Part shown: positions 1 through 7,328 of the stretch, in pieces
Position numbering within the stretch: the stretch's first letter is position 1
Layout: each line of letters starts with the position of its first letter
Assembly: GCA_002402945.1 (NCBI GenBank)
Contig: DHGV01000033.1
Location: 1-25,568 of the forward strand
Reading direction: 5' to 3'
DNA: 25,568 bases
Source: Pelotomaculum sp. UBA4789
Lineage (GTDB): Bacteria; Bacillota; Desulfotomaculia; Desulfotomaculales; Pelotomaculaceae
Translations under genes and position numbers: made by a program
Notes under the pieces: model-generated
The model's input: only the letters and a program-made list of their open reading frames with translations
Told to the model about the DNA's origin: nothing
The model's database searches: none

Positions 1-1729
1 CATCAACCGATGGCCGCTGAGTGGCGACAACCAGGTGTATCCCCGCAGCTCTGGCCATTTGCGCCAGCCTGCAGACAGCGTCTTCAACATCTGCCGGCGC
101 CACCATCATCAGGTCAGCCAGCTCATCGATAATCACTACAATCAAAGGCAGGGGCTGCTCGCCGCTGCCGTGCTCCTTGTTCGCAAATAACTTGTTGTAC
201 CTTGTTATATCACGCGCTTCCGCCTGCGCGAAGAGCGCATAACGCCGCTCCATCTCCCTGACCGCCCAGCGCAAAGCTGTTGCCGCCTTCTTGGGATCGG
301 TGACTACCGGATTAACCAGGTGTGGTATGCCGTTGTAAGTTGCCAGTTCAACCATCTTGGGGTCAATCATAAGCAATTTTACTTCTTCCGGCGTGGCCTT
401 GAACAGGATACTGGCAATCAGCGTATTGAGACATACGCTTTTACCGGAACCTGTGGCGCCTGCAATTAACAGATGCGGCATTTTCGTCAGATCGGCCACT
501 TCCGGATTACCTGCAATATCCTTACCCAGCGCTATGCTGAGCTTGGATCCCGACTGGAGAAATTCCTGCGACTCCAGGAGGTCTCTCAGATGGACCATGG
601 AAATCTCTTTGTTCGGCACCTCTATCCCCACGGCAGCCTTACCGGGGATCGGCGCCTCAATGCGCACATCCGGCGCGGCCATTGATAGTGCAATGTCGTC
701 AGCCAGCGCAACGATCCGGCTGACCTTCACCCCTGAAGGCGGCTGGATCTCGTAACGTGTAATAGCCGGCCCCCTGGAAACCTGCATCACCTTGGCCTTG
801 ACCCCAAAGCTCTCCATGGTTTCCTCCAGGATGCGTATATTTTCATTGATGTCTTTGCTTAAACGCACATTTTTTACACGTGGCGGCCGCGAAAGTAGCG
901 ATACGGGAGGCAGCCGGTATGAGGGCAATTCACGCGTATAATCTTTGGCAAAAAGATCAAAAGTTTCATAATCTTTCCCCGATGTTTCTGTGCTGCCGTC
1001 AGCGGCCGCTTCAACAGTAACTTCCTGCTTGTTTTTTAGGGCAGGAGTTAAAATGGGGAGCCTTTCTTTCTCACTCTTAACAATTTCGTTGTTAAACCGA
1101 TCAAAAACAGAATGCCGTTCTTCCTCGTGATCAAAAATAACCGGTGCGGCAGCCCTGGCTTCTTTTTCCTCATCCACCTCTTCAAAAATAAAGTTCATGA
1201 CAATCTGCCATATTTTTTTCAATGCCTGCTGCACTTTCTCTGTAAATCCTTTAATCATGGCTGATGCAGAAAGGTTGGTCAGAAGCAGTATGGCGATCAC
1301 ACCTGCAGCGATCAGGATAACATAGGTGCCTGTGATACCGAAAGATTTAATACAGATATAACTGATCAGCGCTCCGATTAATCCTCCCCCATCACCTGCC
1401 AAGCCTGCTGAAAATGAATCGTCAACCGGAATTGCCAGGTGGAAAAAAGCAAGAACGACCAGGAATAACAGGATCACCCCGTACATCCTATCGGTAATCC
1501 CGGCCTGGCTTCGGCTGCGTACCAATTTCACCCCGATTAAAATCAAAAGGAAGGGAAATATATAACGGCCTTCACCGGCGGTGCTCTTGAGCGCCCTGTC
1601 AATTATCCCGCTGATAAAGCCCGCGTCCGGCGAGATCAGGCTGACAATACCCAGTATACCCAGGGCAAATAGGGAAATACCAGATATTTCATATTTCAGT
1701 TCATTCTTTAATTGCCCCTGAGTACCCAT
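1..1729 (-). CDS. ftsK: DNA translocase FtsK/SpoIIIE, C-terminus cut by window edge
   Basis: Membrane-anchored, ATP-driven double-stranded DNA pump that moves chromosomal DNA through a closing septum (cell division or sporulation). I read 576 codons from an ATG at 1729, which has GGAGG 7 nt upstream. The N-terminus has about four to five hydrophobic segments within residues 1-160, then a charged linker rich in Glu/Lys. The translocase core begins near residue 270. Walker A is GATGSGKS at residues 424-431 and a Walker B-like VVIIDELADLM lies near residue 540. The last visible residues, ATQRPSVD, match the family signature after Walker B. The remaining motor and the DNA-reading gamma domain lie outside the window. 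It is the distal end of the block, separated from uppP by a terminator. FtsK and SpoIIIE cannot be told apart here, but the location matches spoIIIE of B. subtilis. Confidence 0.96.
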   Translation of the reverse strand, partial: MGTQGQLKNELKYEISGISLFALGILGIVSLISPDAGFISGIIDRALKSTAGEGRYIFPFLLILIGVKLVRSRSQAGITDRMYGVILLFLVVLAFFHLAIPVDDSFSAGLAGDGGGLIGALISYICIKSFGITGTYVILIAAGVIAILLLTNLSASAMIKGFTEKVQQALKKIWQIVMNFIFEEVDEEKEARAAAPVIFDHEEERHSVFDRFNNEIVKSEKERLPILTPALKNKQEVTVEAAADGSTETSGKDYETFDLFAKDYTRELPSYRLPPVSLLSRPPRVKNVRLSKDINENIRILEETMESFGVKAKVMQVSRGPAITRYEIQPPSGVKVSRIVALADDIALSMAAPDVRIEAPIPGKAAVGIEVPNKEISMVHLRDLLESQEFLQSGSKLSIALGKDIAGNPEVADLTKMPHLLIAGATGSGKSVCLNTLIASILFKATPEEVKLLMIDPKMVELATYNGIPHLVNPVVTDPKKAATALRWAVREMERRYALFAQAEARDITRYNKLFANKEHGSGEQPLPLIVVIIDELADLMMVAPADVEDAVCRLAQMARAAGIHLVVATQRPSVD

Positions 1730-1786
1730 GTTAAAACCTCCAGAAATAATATACCACAGCCGGGCTGGAAATCCTTTAAATACTCA

Positions 1787-1824
1787 TAAAACCAGCCCTC
1801 CCGGCATATTGGAAGAGGGCTTGG
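1787..1824 (-). terminator. Rho-independent terminator of uppP
   Basis: Read on the minus strand, CCAAGCCCTC pairs with GAGGGCTGG (one bulge) around a 14-nt loop, and TTTTAT follows directly. It sits 26 nt past the uppP stop and before the ftsK SD, so it should separate the two transcription units. The U-tract is short, so termination may be partial. Confidence 0.6.
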
Positions 1825-1849
1825 CTGTGCTAAATGTATTGAGAACTAT

Positions 1850-2641
1850 TTATGCCGCCCGGAAAAAAACCAGTATGATAATAGCAAGGCCCAGGAACAA
1901 ACGGTACCATGCAAACAGTGCAAAACTTCTTTCGGCCAGGTATTTGAGGAGAAATCCGATGGAGAGGAAACCAACCAAAGCGGCTGACACAACTCCAGTA
2001 ATGAAAGCAAGGTTAATATCACCTGGTGCAATATCTCCTATTTTCATTACCCCCGCGCCAAGTATTATGGGGGCGGAAAGCAGAAATGAAAACCGGGCCG
2101 CAGTTTCACGCGTCAGTCCGAGTGCCCGCCCTGCAGTCATGGTCACACCGGAACGGGAAACACCGGGTATAATAGCAAAGGCCTGTGACAGGCCAATCAG
2201 CAGGCTGTCCGAAAATCTTATTTTATGCATGTCCTTTCTTTTTATAGCGTATCGATCAACCAGGTATAAGATTATACCCATAGAAATCAGCATCACAGCT
2301 ATGATCAGCGGGTTTCTGAAAATAGTCTCTGCTTGTTCTTCCAAAAGATAACCGGCCAGTCCACCGGGAATAGTCGCCACTATCAGGTACCAGAACATAG
2401 AGGCTTTTTGGCTGCCACTGCGCTTAATTATGGCTTCGCTGAAAAGTTCTATCCAGTCCTTCCAGAAAAACGCCGCCACAGCAAACAGCGTCCCCATGTG
2501 CAGCGCCACGTCAAAGGACAGGCCGGGATCTTCCCAGCCAAAAGCCCAAGGCGCCAGGACCAGGTGCGCCGAACTGGATATGGGAAGGAATTCACCCAAA
2601 CCCTGGATCACACCCATCACCAGTGCCTGAAATATTGACAA
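1850..2641 (-). CDS. uppP: Undecaprenyl-diphosphatase UppP (BacA)
   Basis: Integral membrane phosphatase that converts undecaprenyl diphosphate to undecaprenyl phosphate, recycling the lipid carrier of cell-wall synthesis; extra copies give bacitracin resistance in other species. The product is 263 aa, normal for the family, and is almost entirely hydrophobic helices. Signature motifs are GEFLPISSSAHL (residues 16-27) and PGVSRSG (159-165), the two conserved regions that form the active site. The start is a TTG at 2641, chosen because GGGGGGTG lies 5 nt upstream. It appears monocistronic, with its own TATAAT-type promoter upstream and a terminator downstream. It is not part of the thiamine operon that precedes it. 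Confidence 0.96.
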   Translation of the reverse strand: MSIFQALVMGVIQGLGEFLPISSSAHLVLAPWAFGWEDPGLSFDVALHMGTLFAVAAFFWKDWIELFSEAIIKRSGSQKASMFWYLIVATIPGGLAGYLLEEQAETIFRNPLIIAVMLISMGIILYLVDRYAIKRKDMHKIRFSDSLLIGLSQAFAIIPGVSRSGVTMTAGRALGLTRETAARFSFLLSAPIILGAGVMKIGDIAPGDINLAFITGVVSAALVGFLSIGFLLKYLAERSFALFAWYRLFLGLAIIILVFFRAA

Positions 2642-2670
2642 AATAACACCCCCCGATACTATGCTTTCTA

Positions 2671-2699
2671 ATTATAGCACGGAAGGCTTATCTCAAAAA
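2671..2699 (-). promoter_or_regulatory. Probable sigma-A promoter of uppP
   Basis: A perfect TATAAT (2671-2676, minus strand) is preceded by TGC, giving an extended -10 (TGnTATAAT). At 17-nt spacing the -35 is only TTTTTG (2694-2699), which is weak; the extended -10 may compensate. The expected transcript start, about 2664, leaves a leader of some 23 nt before the TTG start of uppP. Confidence 0.6.
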
Positions 2700-2722
2700 T
2701 AAAATTAGTGGCTTTAAGCCGC
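2692..2722 (-). terminator. Weak candidate terminator at the end of the thiamine operon
   Basis: On the minus strand GCGGC-TTAAA-GCCAC forms a short, imperfect hairpin (2708-2722) followed by TAATTTTATTTTTG. It lies about 55 nt after the stop of the HAD phosphatase gene. The stem is short and has a mismatch, so I hold this loosely. The U-rich tail overlaps the presumed uppP -35 region. Confidence 0.35.
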
Positions 2723-2776
2723 AATGTCGCGTATATGCAATTCTGAAAAGCGAGAGAGGAGAAGCCGGGCTATGCT

Positions 2777-3418
2777 TCACTTTAATGTATGCAGGTATGA
2801 AATAATATCGTTAAAATCATCAAAATACCTGGCGCTGATGCCATTATCCCTGCAAAACCGGTAAAGGTCCATCTTGGCGAAAACAACATCGGCCATCGTG
2901 ACGGGGCATGTATCGGAATAACCATCTCCGATATATATTACCAGGTTACCCTCCCCTTTCAGCTCCTTGATCAGCCTGGTCTTGCAGGTTCCGCAGATAC
3001 CGCAGTCAGGATTTATGCAGGAACATTCTATCTTAAAACCCTCATCATAAACCAATTTGTTCGCATAATAAGGCAGCTCTATATCGTATTTGCCAAACAC
3101 AGCTTCGATACACATATCATATCCGTCACTCAGCGTATAAACTTCGTAACCTTTTTCTTGGCATAATCCAAGAAACTCTTTGAAATATTCATCTATTTCC
3201 ACAGTGTCCATCAGCCTCTTCAGATCGCCGATGTCCGCCTGAAAAAGGCTGAAGGTCATGTTGGCGCACTGCTCTGTGGAAATCTCCTTCCTTTCCCAGC
3301 GCTCGTTTATTTTCCGCCAGCCATCGCCGGCAAACGCCTCAACCATGACAGCGCAGGTGTCCTTTTTGGTTATGGTCCCATCAAAATCAATAAATAAAAC
3401 TACACCGTTGTTTTTCAT
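2777..3418 (-). CDS. HAD-superfamily phosphatase, MtnX-like, with a cysteine cluster
   Basis: A 213-aa haloacid-dehalogenase phosphatase. Visible motifs: DFDGT (11-15, nucleophile Asp11 and acid/base Asp13), TLSDG (95-99, motif II) and GDGYSD (164-169, Mg-binding motif). An insert at 132-145 carries five cysteines (C132, C134, C139, C142, C145) in the pattern CxC-x4-CxxCxxC, followed by K146. B. subtilis MtnX, a methionine-salvage enzyme, has a comparable Cys-rich segment from memory, so this looks like the same structural subfamily. Context argues for another substrate: it is the last gene of a TPP-riboswitch operon, 13 nt after thiC. Dephosphorylation of a thiamine intermediate (thiamine phosphate or HMP phosphate) is an inference only. 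No other mtn gene is visible. Family assignment is firm; substrate is unknown. Confidence 0.85.
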   Translation of the reverse strand: MKNNGVVLFIDFDGTITKKDTCAVMVEAFAGDGWRKINERWERKEISTEQCANMTFSLFQADIGDLKRLMDTVEIDEYFKEFLGLCQEKGYEVYTLSDGYDMCIEAVFGKYDIELPYYANKLVYDEGFKIECSCINPDCGICGTCKTRLIKELKGEGNLVIYIGDGYSDTCPVTMADVVFAKMDLYRFCRDNGISARYFDDFNDIISYLHTLK

Positions 3419-3431
3419 TTTATTTCCGCTT

Positions 3432-4730
3432 TCACAATTTTTCTCTGCTCATAACCTTGTTCATATTACGCACAGCGCACATTTTGCCGCACATGGCGCA
3501 GGTATCTTCATTTTCCGGCGAGGATTCAGCTCTGTAACGCTTAGCCTTCTCCGGGTCCATCGCCAATTCGAACATTTTTGTCCAGTCCAGGCTGCGTCTT
3601 GCTGCGCTCATTTCGTTATCCCACAACACCGCACCCGGCACTCCCTTCGCGATATCAGCAGCGTGGGCAGCGATGCGAGATGCGATAATGCCCTCTTTCA
3701 TGTCATCAAGTGTTGGCAGCCGTAAATGTTCCGCCGGTGTGACATAACAGAGGAAGTCTGCGCCGTTGGCAGCCGCGATGGCGCCGCCGATGGCACTGGT
3801 GATATGGTCGTAGCCGGGAGCAACATCGGTAACAAGCGGTCCTAATACATAAAACGGCGCTCCGTGACACAATTTCTTCTCTAATAGCATATTAGGCGCT
3901 ATCTCGTTCAACGCCATGTGCCCCGGTCCCTCGATCATAACCTGGACATCCTTTACCCATGCCCTTTTTGTCAACTCCCCGAGGACGATCAATTCCTGGA
4001 TCTGGGAAGCATCAGTGGCGTCCTTGATACTGCCGGGCCGGCAGGCGTCACCCAGGCTGACAGTAACGTCATACTTGCGGCAGATATCAAGAAGTTCATC
4101 ATAATATTCAAAAAACGGGTTTTCGCGGTAGTTTAACTCCATCCAGGCATACAGCAGGGCGCCGCCCCTGGATACAATGTTTGTCAGCCGCGGGTTCTTC
4201 TTGAAACGGGCTGCTGTTTCCCTGTTGATGCCGGCGTGGATGGTCATAAAGTCGACACCATCGCGCGCGTGTTTTTCTGCTACTCCCAAAAATTCTTCCG
4301 CTGTTATTTTTTCCAGATCTTTATCGTATAAGCCAACAGCATCATAGACCGGCACAGTGCCGATTGCAGCCGGTGACATTTCAACCAGCCGGCGCCTGAA
4401 TTCTTCGGTTTTGCCGTAACAGCTCAGATCCATGATCGCGTCAGCCTTAAGCTCTATCGCTTTTTGCACCTTCTCCAGCTCAGTTTCAATGTTACAGCAG
4501 TCCTTGGATATACCGAGATTTACATTAATTTTTGTCTTAAGCCCCTCTCCGATGGCGCACGGGTCTAGTGATTTGTGGTTCTTGTTGGCCGGAATTACTG
4601 CTGTGCCCTGTGCTACTAATCTCCGCAGCTTATCAGGTTCTATGAGTTCCCTGCTGGCTGCCGCCTGCATTTCTCCGGTAATGATGCCCTTGCGGGCAGC
4701 ATCCATTTGTGTCGTATAATTCAATTCCAT
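3432..4730 (-). CDS. thiC: Phosphomethylpyrimidine synthase ThiC
   Basis: Radical-SAM enzyme that rearranges aminoimidazole ribotide (a purine intermediate) into 4-amino-5-hydroxymethyl-2-methylpyrimidine phosphate, the pyrimidine half of thiamine. The product is 432 aa, the short ThiC form. The C-terminal iron-sulfur motif is CAMCGKMC (C411, C414, C418), spacing CX2CX3C, one residue tighter than the CX2CX4C usually quoted for longer ThiC proteins. Conserved blocks such as GTVPVYDA, MTIHAGI, SLGDACRPG, EGPGH and APFYVLGPLVTD are all visible. The ATG at 4730 has GGAAGGA upstream. It is fourth in thiD-thiM-thiE-thiC-HAD, 42 nt after thiE, and should be repressed by TPP through the upstream riboswitch. 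Confidence 0.98.
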   Translation of the reverse strand: MELNYTTQMDAARKGIITGEMQAAASRELIEPDKLRRLVAQGTAVIPANKNHKSLDPCAIGEGLKTKINVNLGISKDCCNIETELEKVQKAIELKADAIMDLSCYGKTEEFRRRLVEMSPAAIGTVPVYDAVGLYDKDLEKITAEEFLGVAEKHARDGVDFMTIHAGINRETAARFKKNPRLTNIVSRGGALLYAWMELNYRENPFFEYYDELLDICRKYDVTVSLGDACRPGSIKDATDASQIQELIVLGELTKRAWVKDVQVMIEGPGHMALNEIAPNMLLEKKLCHGAPFYVLGPLVTDVAPGYDHITSAIGGAIAAANGADFLCYVTPAEHLRLPTLDDMKEGIIASRIAAHAADIAKGVPGAVLWDNEMSAARRSLDWTKMFELAMDPEKAKRYRAESSPENEDTCAMCGKMCAVRNMNKVMSREKL

Positions 4731-4772
4731 CTATCCTTCCATTATTATCTGTCACCAGAAAATATTCAACAT

Positions 4773-5396
4773 CTATTCCATCCAGGCTTTTTTCAGATCC
4801 CTGGCTGCCGCTGCTACCTCCTGTCTGGCCAAAATGGCTGATATAACAGAAATGCCGTCAACCCCTGCTTCCCTTACATCGCCGATATTGGACATACCGA
4901 TCCCGCCAATGGCCACGACTGGTATATTTACAGTATTTTTTATTATCTTGAGCCTGGCGGTGCCGATAGGCTCAGTTGACGTCTCTTTGCTGCCGGTGTG
5001 GTATACAGGTCCTGCTCCCAGATAATCGGCGCCGTGTTTTTCTCCGTATTCCGCCTCAGCAAGGTTTGAAACCGAATATCCGAGAATTTTCCCGGGCCCA
5101 AGCAGTTTTCTGGCCACCTCCAGCGGCAGGTCCTCCTGCCCAACATGCAGCCCATCCGCATCTGCTGCAATCGCGATATCCAGCCTGTCATTTATGATCA
5201 GCGGTACTTGATATGAGTTGGCCAGCTTTTTCATCTCTACAGCAATCTTATAAAAATCACTGCTGCTGACATCTTTTTCCCTGAGCTGAAGGAGCGTTAT
5301 ACCCCCTCTGATCGCCTCCCTGACTGCATGATAAAGGTTTTCGCCATTGAGCATGCCCCGGTCAGTGACAAGGTATAGGGTATAGTCTACAGGCAT
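4773..5396 (-). CDS. thiE: Thiamine-phosphate synthase ThiE
   Basis: Couples HMP diphosphate with thiazole phosphate to give thiamine phosphate. The 207-aa product is a single TIM barrel of normal length. Recognisable elements: YLVTDR at the start, LLQLREKD (phosphate-binding Arg/Lys), INDRLDIA, DGLHVGQEDLP, LGYSVSNLAEA, the GAGPVYHTGSK segment and VVAIGGIG. The ATG at 5396 lies inside the end of thiM (10-nt overlap), with GGGGG 8 nt upstream, implying translational coupling. It joins the products of thiD/thiC (pyrimidine) and thiM (thiazole). No ThiL or thiamine pyrophosphokinase is visible, so conversion to TPP must be encoded elsewhere. Confidence 0.97.
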   Translation of the reverse strand: MPVDYTLYLVTDRGMLNGENLYHAVREAIRGGITLLQLREKDVSSSDFYKIAVEMKKLANSYQVPLIINDRLDIAIAADADGLHVGQEDLPLEVARKLLGPGKILGYSVSNLAEAEYGEKHGADYLGAGPVYHTGSKETSTEPIGTARLKIIKNTVNIPVVAIGGIGMSNIGDVREAGVDGISVISAILARQEVAAAARDLKKAWME

Positions 5397-6190
5397 TCTA
5401 TCTTCCCCCTTTGCAGTATGTTGCCGGCCTTCATACTGTAGATATAATCGAACAGCCTTGCCCTGAATGTCCCTGGCAGGACTCTTTCCATTGATCCCGC
5501 AGCCATCTCACCTGCCAGCCCCATGTCCAGGATCGCCGCGGCGCTGGAGATAAACCTGTCATCACTGACGCCTGCCGCGGCGGCTGTCAGCGCACCGGCC
5601 ATGCAGCCAGCGCCTGTAATCATCGTCAGCATGGGCGTCCCGTTGTGGATCAGACAAGTCCTGATACCGTCCGTGATGATATCGGTTTCCCCTGTAGCAA
5701 CAACGACCGTGCCGTACCGCCTGGCCAGCGTCCGGCAAGCCTCAACCGCCCCCTGGCCGTCATCTATGGAATCAACACCCCTGACTTTGCCCGCCAGACC
5801 GGCAAGAAACTTTATTTCCCCGGTATTCCCTTTGATCACGGAAATATCAGCAACATCCAACAATTCTTTTACAAAATCCATCTTCCTGGGTATGGCGCCG
5901 CAGGCAACCGGGTCCAGCACAATCGGCTTGTTCAGCTCTGAAGCCTTCCTGGCTGCCAGAAGCGCCGCTTCTTTTTGCTCATCAGTCAGAGTGCCGATGT
6001 TGATGTACAGGGCCGAGATCAGCCCGGCGAAGCCCTCTGCCTCTGTCCTGGCCTCGCACATGGCAGGTGAAGCTCCGAAGCAGAGCAGGATATTGGCGCA
6101 GTCGTTTATAGTCACGTAATTTGTGATCGCCTGGACAAGCGGCGTTTTCTCCCTTACATTCTTCATGACTTCAGCAATATTTTTAAGCAT
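5387..6190 (-). CDS. thiM: Hydroxyethylthiazole kinase ThiM
   Basis: Phosphorylates salvaged 4-methyl-5-(2-hydroxyethyl)thiazole to thiazole phosphate for ThiE. The 267-aa product has the family N-terminus (VREKTPLVQAITNYVTIND), a GASPAM segment, the VLDPVACGA and VIKGNTGEI blocks, and the ribokinase-like catalytic motif TGAGCMAGALTAA. The ATG at 6190 follows a run of seven G's used as the SD. It sits 26 nt after thiD and overlaps thiE by 10 nt. Because no thiazole-biosynthesis gene (thiG, thiS, thiF, thiH) is in this operon, thiazole is either salvaged or made by genes elsewhere. Confidence 0.97.
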   Translation of the reverse strand: MLKNIAEVMKNVREKTPLVQAITNYVTINDCANILLCFGASPAMCEARTEAEGFAGLISALYINIGTLTDEQKEAALLAARKASELNKPIVLDPVACGAIPRKMDFVKELLDVADISVIKGNTGEIKFLAGLAGKVRGVDSIDDGQGAVEACRTLARRYGTVVVATGETDIITDGIRTCLIHNGTPMLTMITGAGCMAGALTAAAAGVSDDRFISSAAAILDMGLAGEMAAGSMERVLPGTFRARLFDYIYSMKAGNILQRGKIECL

Positions 6191-6216
6191 ATTTTTACCC
6201 CCCCTGTGATAATATT

Positions 6217-7017
6217 TTAAAGACAGCCTGCCTTTTGATACAGGCTGTAAAAATGATTGGCAGGGCCGGCGCCGCGTCCCAGTTCGAATGAATGTTCAAT
6301 GGCGCAGTTAATATATTCCTTGGCCAGGCTGGCTGCCTCAGGCAGTTGGTATCCCCTGGCCAGCAGTGCCGCTATAGCTGATGAAAATGTGCAGCCGGTA
6401 CCGTGAGTATTTTTTGTTTCAATTCTTTTCCCTTTCAAATAGCTGAAGTTTTCACCGTCATACACCACGTCTATTGCGTCTCCGGCTAAATGGCCGCCCT
6501 TAATAATTACTTTTGCTCCGCCAAGGCCATGTATCTTCATTGCTGCCTGCTCCATCTGCGCCAGGGCTTCAATATTGTCGCCGGTTAGCAGTTTCGCCTC
6601 ATATAAATTCGGAGTAACAACTTCAGCCAGGGTGAAAAGCACCTTTATTAATTCTCCCCTGGCCTCCGTCCGCAGCAGGTGATAACCGCTTTTGGACACC
6701 ATCACCGGATCCACCACAATGTTCACCGCACGATTCTTTTGCAGGCACTCTCCGATCACGTCAATAATCTTAATACTTGACACCATCCCCACCTTAACAG
6801 CGTCAATTTTAATATCATCATAAAGACAATTGATTTGGTCCCTGATGATATCAACATCCAGCTCCCTGACATTAAGCACACCCATTGTGTTCTGGGCGGT
6901 AACAGCCGTGATTGCGCTCATTCCATAGGCGCCGAGCGCGCTGATTGTCTTCAGATCCGCCTGTATTCCCGCGCCGCCGCAGGAATCTGAGCCCGCGATA
7001 GTCAATACTGTTTTCAT
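6217..7017 (-). CDS. thiD: Hydroxymethylpyrimidine / phosphomethylpyrimidine kinase ThiD
   Basis: Ribokinase-fold enzyme that phosphorylates HMP, then HMP phosphate, to HMP diphosphate, the pyrimidine substrate of ThiE. The 266-aa length is typical. Visible motifs: TIAGSDSCGGAGIQADLKT near the N-terminus, the TAVTAQNT segment, VVDPVMVSKSG, VTPNLYEA, VIIKGGH and the catalytic THGTGCTFSSAIAA near residue 210. The ATG at 7017 is preceded by a seven-G SD 4 nt upstream. It is the first gene of the thiamine operon and follows the TPP riboswitch and its intrinsic terminator. Confidence 0.97.
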   Translation of the reverse strand: MKTVLTIAGSDSCGGAGIQADLKTISALGAYGMSAITAVTAQNTMGVLNVRELDVDIIRDQINCLYDDIKIDAVKVGMVSSIKIIDVIGECLQKNRAVNIVVDPVMVSKSGYHLLRTEARGELIKVLFTLAEVVTPNLYEAKLLTGDNIEALAQMEQAAMKIHGLGGAKVIIKGGHLAGDAIDVVYDGENFSYLKGKRIETKNTHGTGCTFSSAIAALLARGYQLPEAASLAKEYINCAIEHSFELGRGAGPANHFYSLYQKAGCL

Positions 7018-7060
7018 ATAACCCCCCCATCTTTTTCAAAAAATATGCGCATTACCCCGA

Positions 7061-7097
7061 CAAATCAAAATAACCTTTTACCTGAAATGGTAAAAGG
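7061..7097 (-). terminator. Intrinsic terminator forming the riboswitch expression platform
   Basis: On the minus strand CCTTTTACC (7097-7089) pairs perfectly with GGTAAAAGG (7082-7074) around ATTTCA, followed by TTATTTTGATTTG. It lies 26 nt after the TPP aptamer and 57 nt before thiD, the normal place for a TPP-controlled premature terminator. The 5' arm ends in UUACC, which could instead pair with GGUAA in the aptamer core; that antiterminator is an inference. Confidence 0.85.
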
Positions 7098-7122
7098 CTA
7101 CAAACGCACAAAATCAAATGTC

Positions 7123-7213
7123 TGCACTCCCTACGCTGGCATTACCCAGATCAGGTTCAATGGGTCAGAACTTACATTCTTTCTCAGCTGAATCACTCCA
7201 GCTCCCCGTTGCA
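7123..7213 (-). ncRNA. TPP riboswitch aptamer (THI element)
   Basis: The minus strand carries the conserved thi-box: GGGGAGC near the 5' end, CTGAGAAAGA, then GAACCTGATCTGGGTAATGC and CCAGCGTAGGGAG at the 3' end. P1 can form between TGCAAC (7213-7208) and GTGCA (7127-7123) with one bulged A. The CUGAGA motif binds the pyrimidine ring; the second helical arm binds the diphosphate (established for this class). It controls the thiD-thiM-thiE-thiC-HAD operon, with the terminator just downstream indicating transcriptional control: TPP bound means off. Confidence 0.97.
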
Positions 7214-7247
7214 TTTTTTATGTAGTTTTTTCAGATCTCAATAATCT

Positions 7248-7276
7248 ATTATAAGATAACAGAATAAATCACGCAA
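7248..7276 (-). promoter_or_regulatory. Probable sigma-A promoter of the thiamine operon
   Basis: TTGCGT (7271-7276) and a perfect TATAAT (7248-7253) are separated by exactly 17 nt on the minus strand. The predicted transcript start, near 7241, lies about 28 nt upstream of the riboswitch P1 stem. The -35 matches the consensus at only three positions. Confidence 0.6.
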
Positions 7277-7298
7277 GGCAAGATCTATCTTCTGCAAG

Positions 7299-7323
7299 GA
7301 AGCAAGAACCGTCCCCATGCTTC
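7299..7323. repeat. Small stem-loop with GGGGACGGTTCT core
   Basis: GAAGCA and TGCTTC (6-bp arms) flank a core that reads TGGGGACGGTTCT on the minus strand. It lies 5 nt after the nitroreductase stop codon. There is no U-tract on the minus strand, so it is a poor terminator for that gene. I recall this core as a dispersed motif in Peptococcaceae-type genomes, but only one copy is in this window. Confidence 0.4.
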
Positions 7324-7328
7324 TTCTT

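Noticed and set aside
21..755. Plus-strand open frames in the first 750 nt
   Set aside because: They are antisense shadows of the ftsK coding frame, whose minus-strand translation shows Walker A and other conserved motifs.
1728..2351. 207-codon plus-strand frame across uppP
   Set aside because: Antisense to a clear uppP; its translation shows no family motif.
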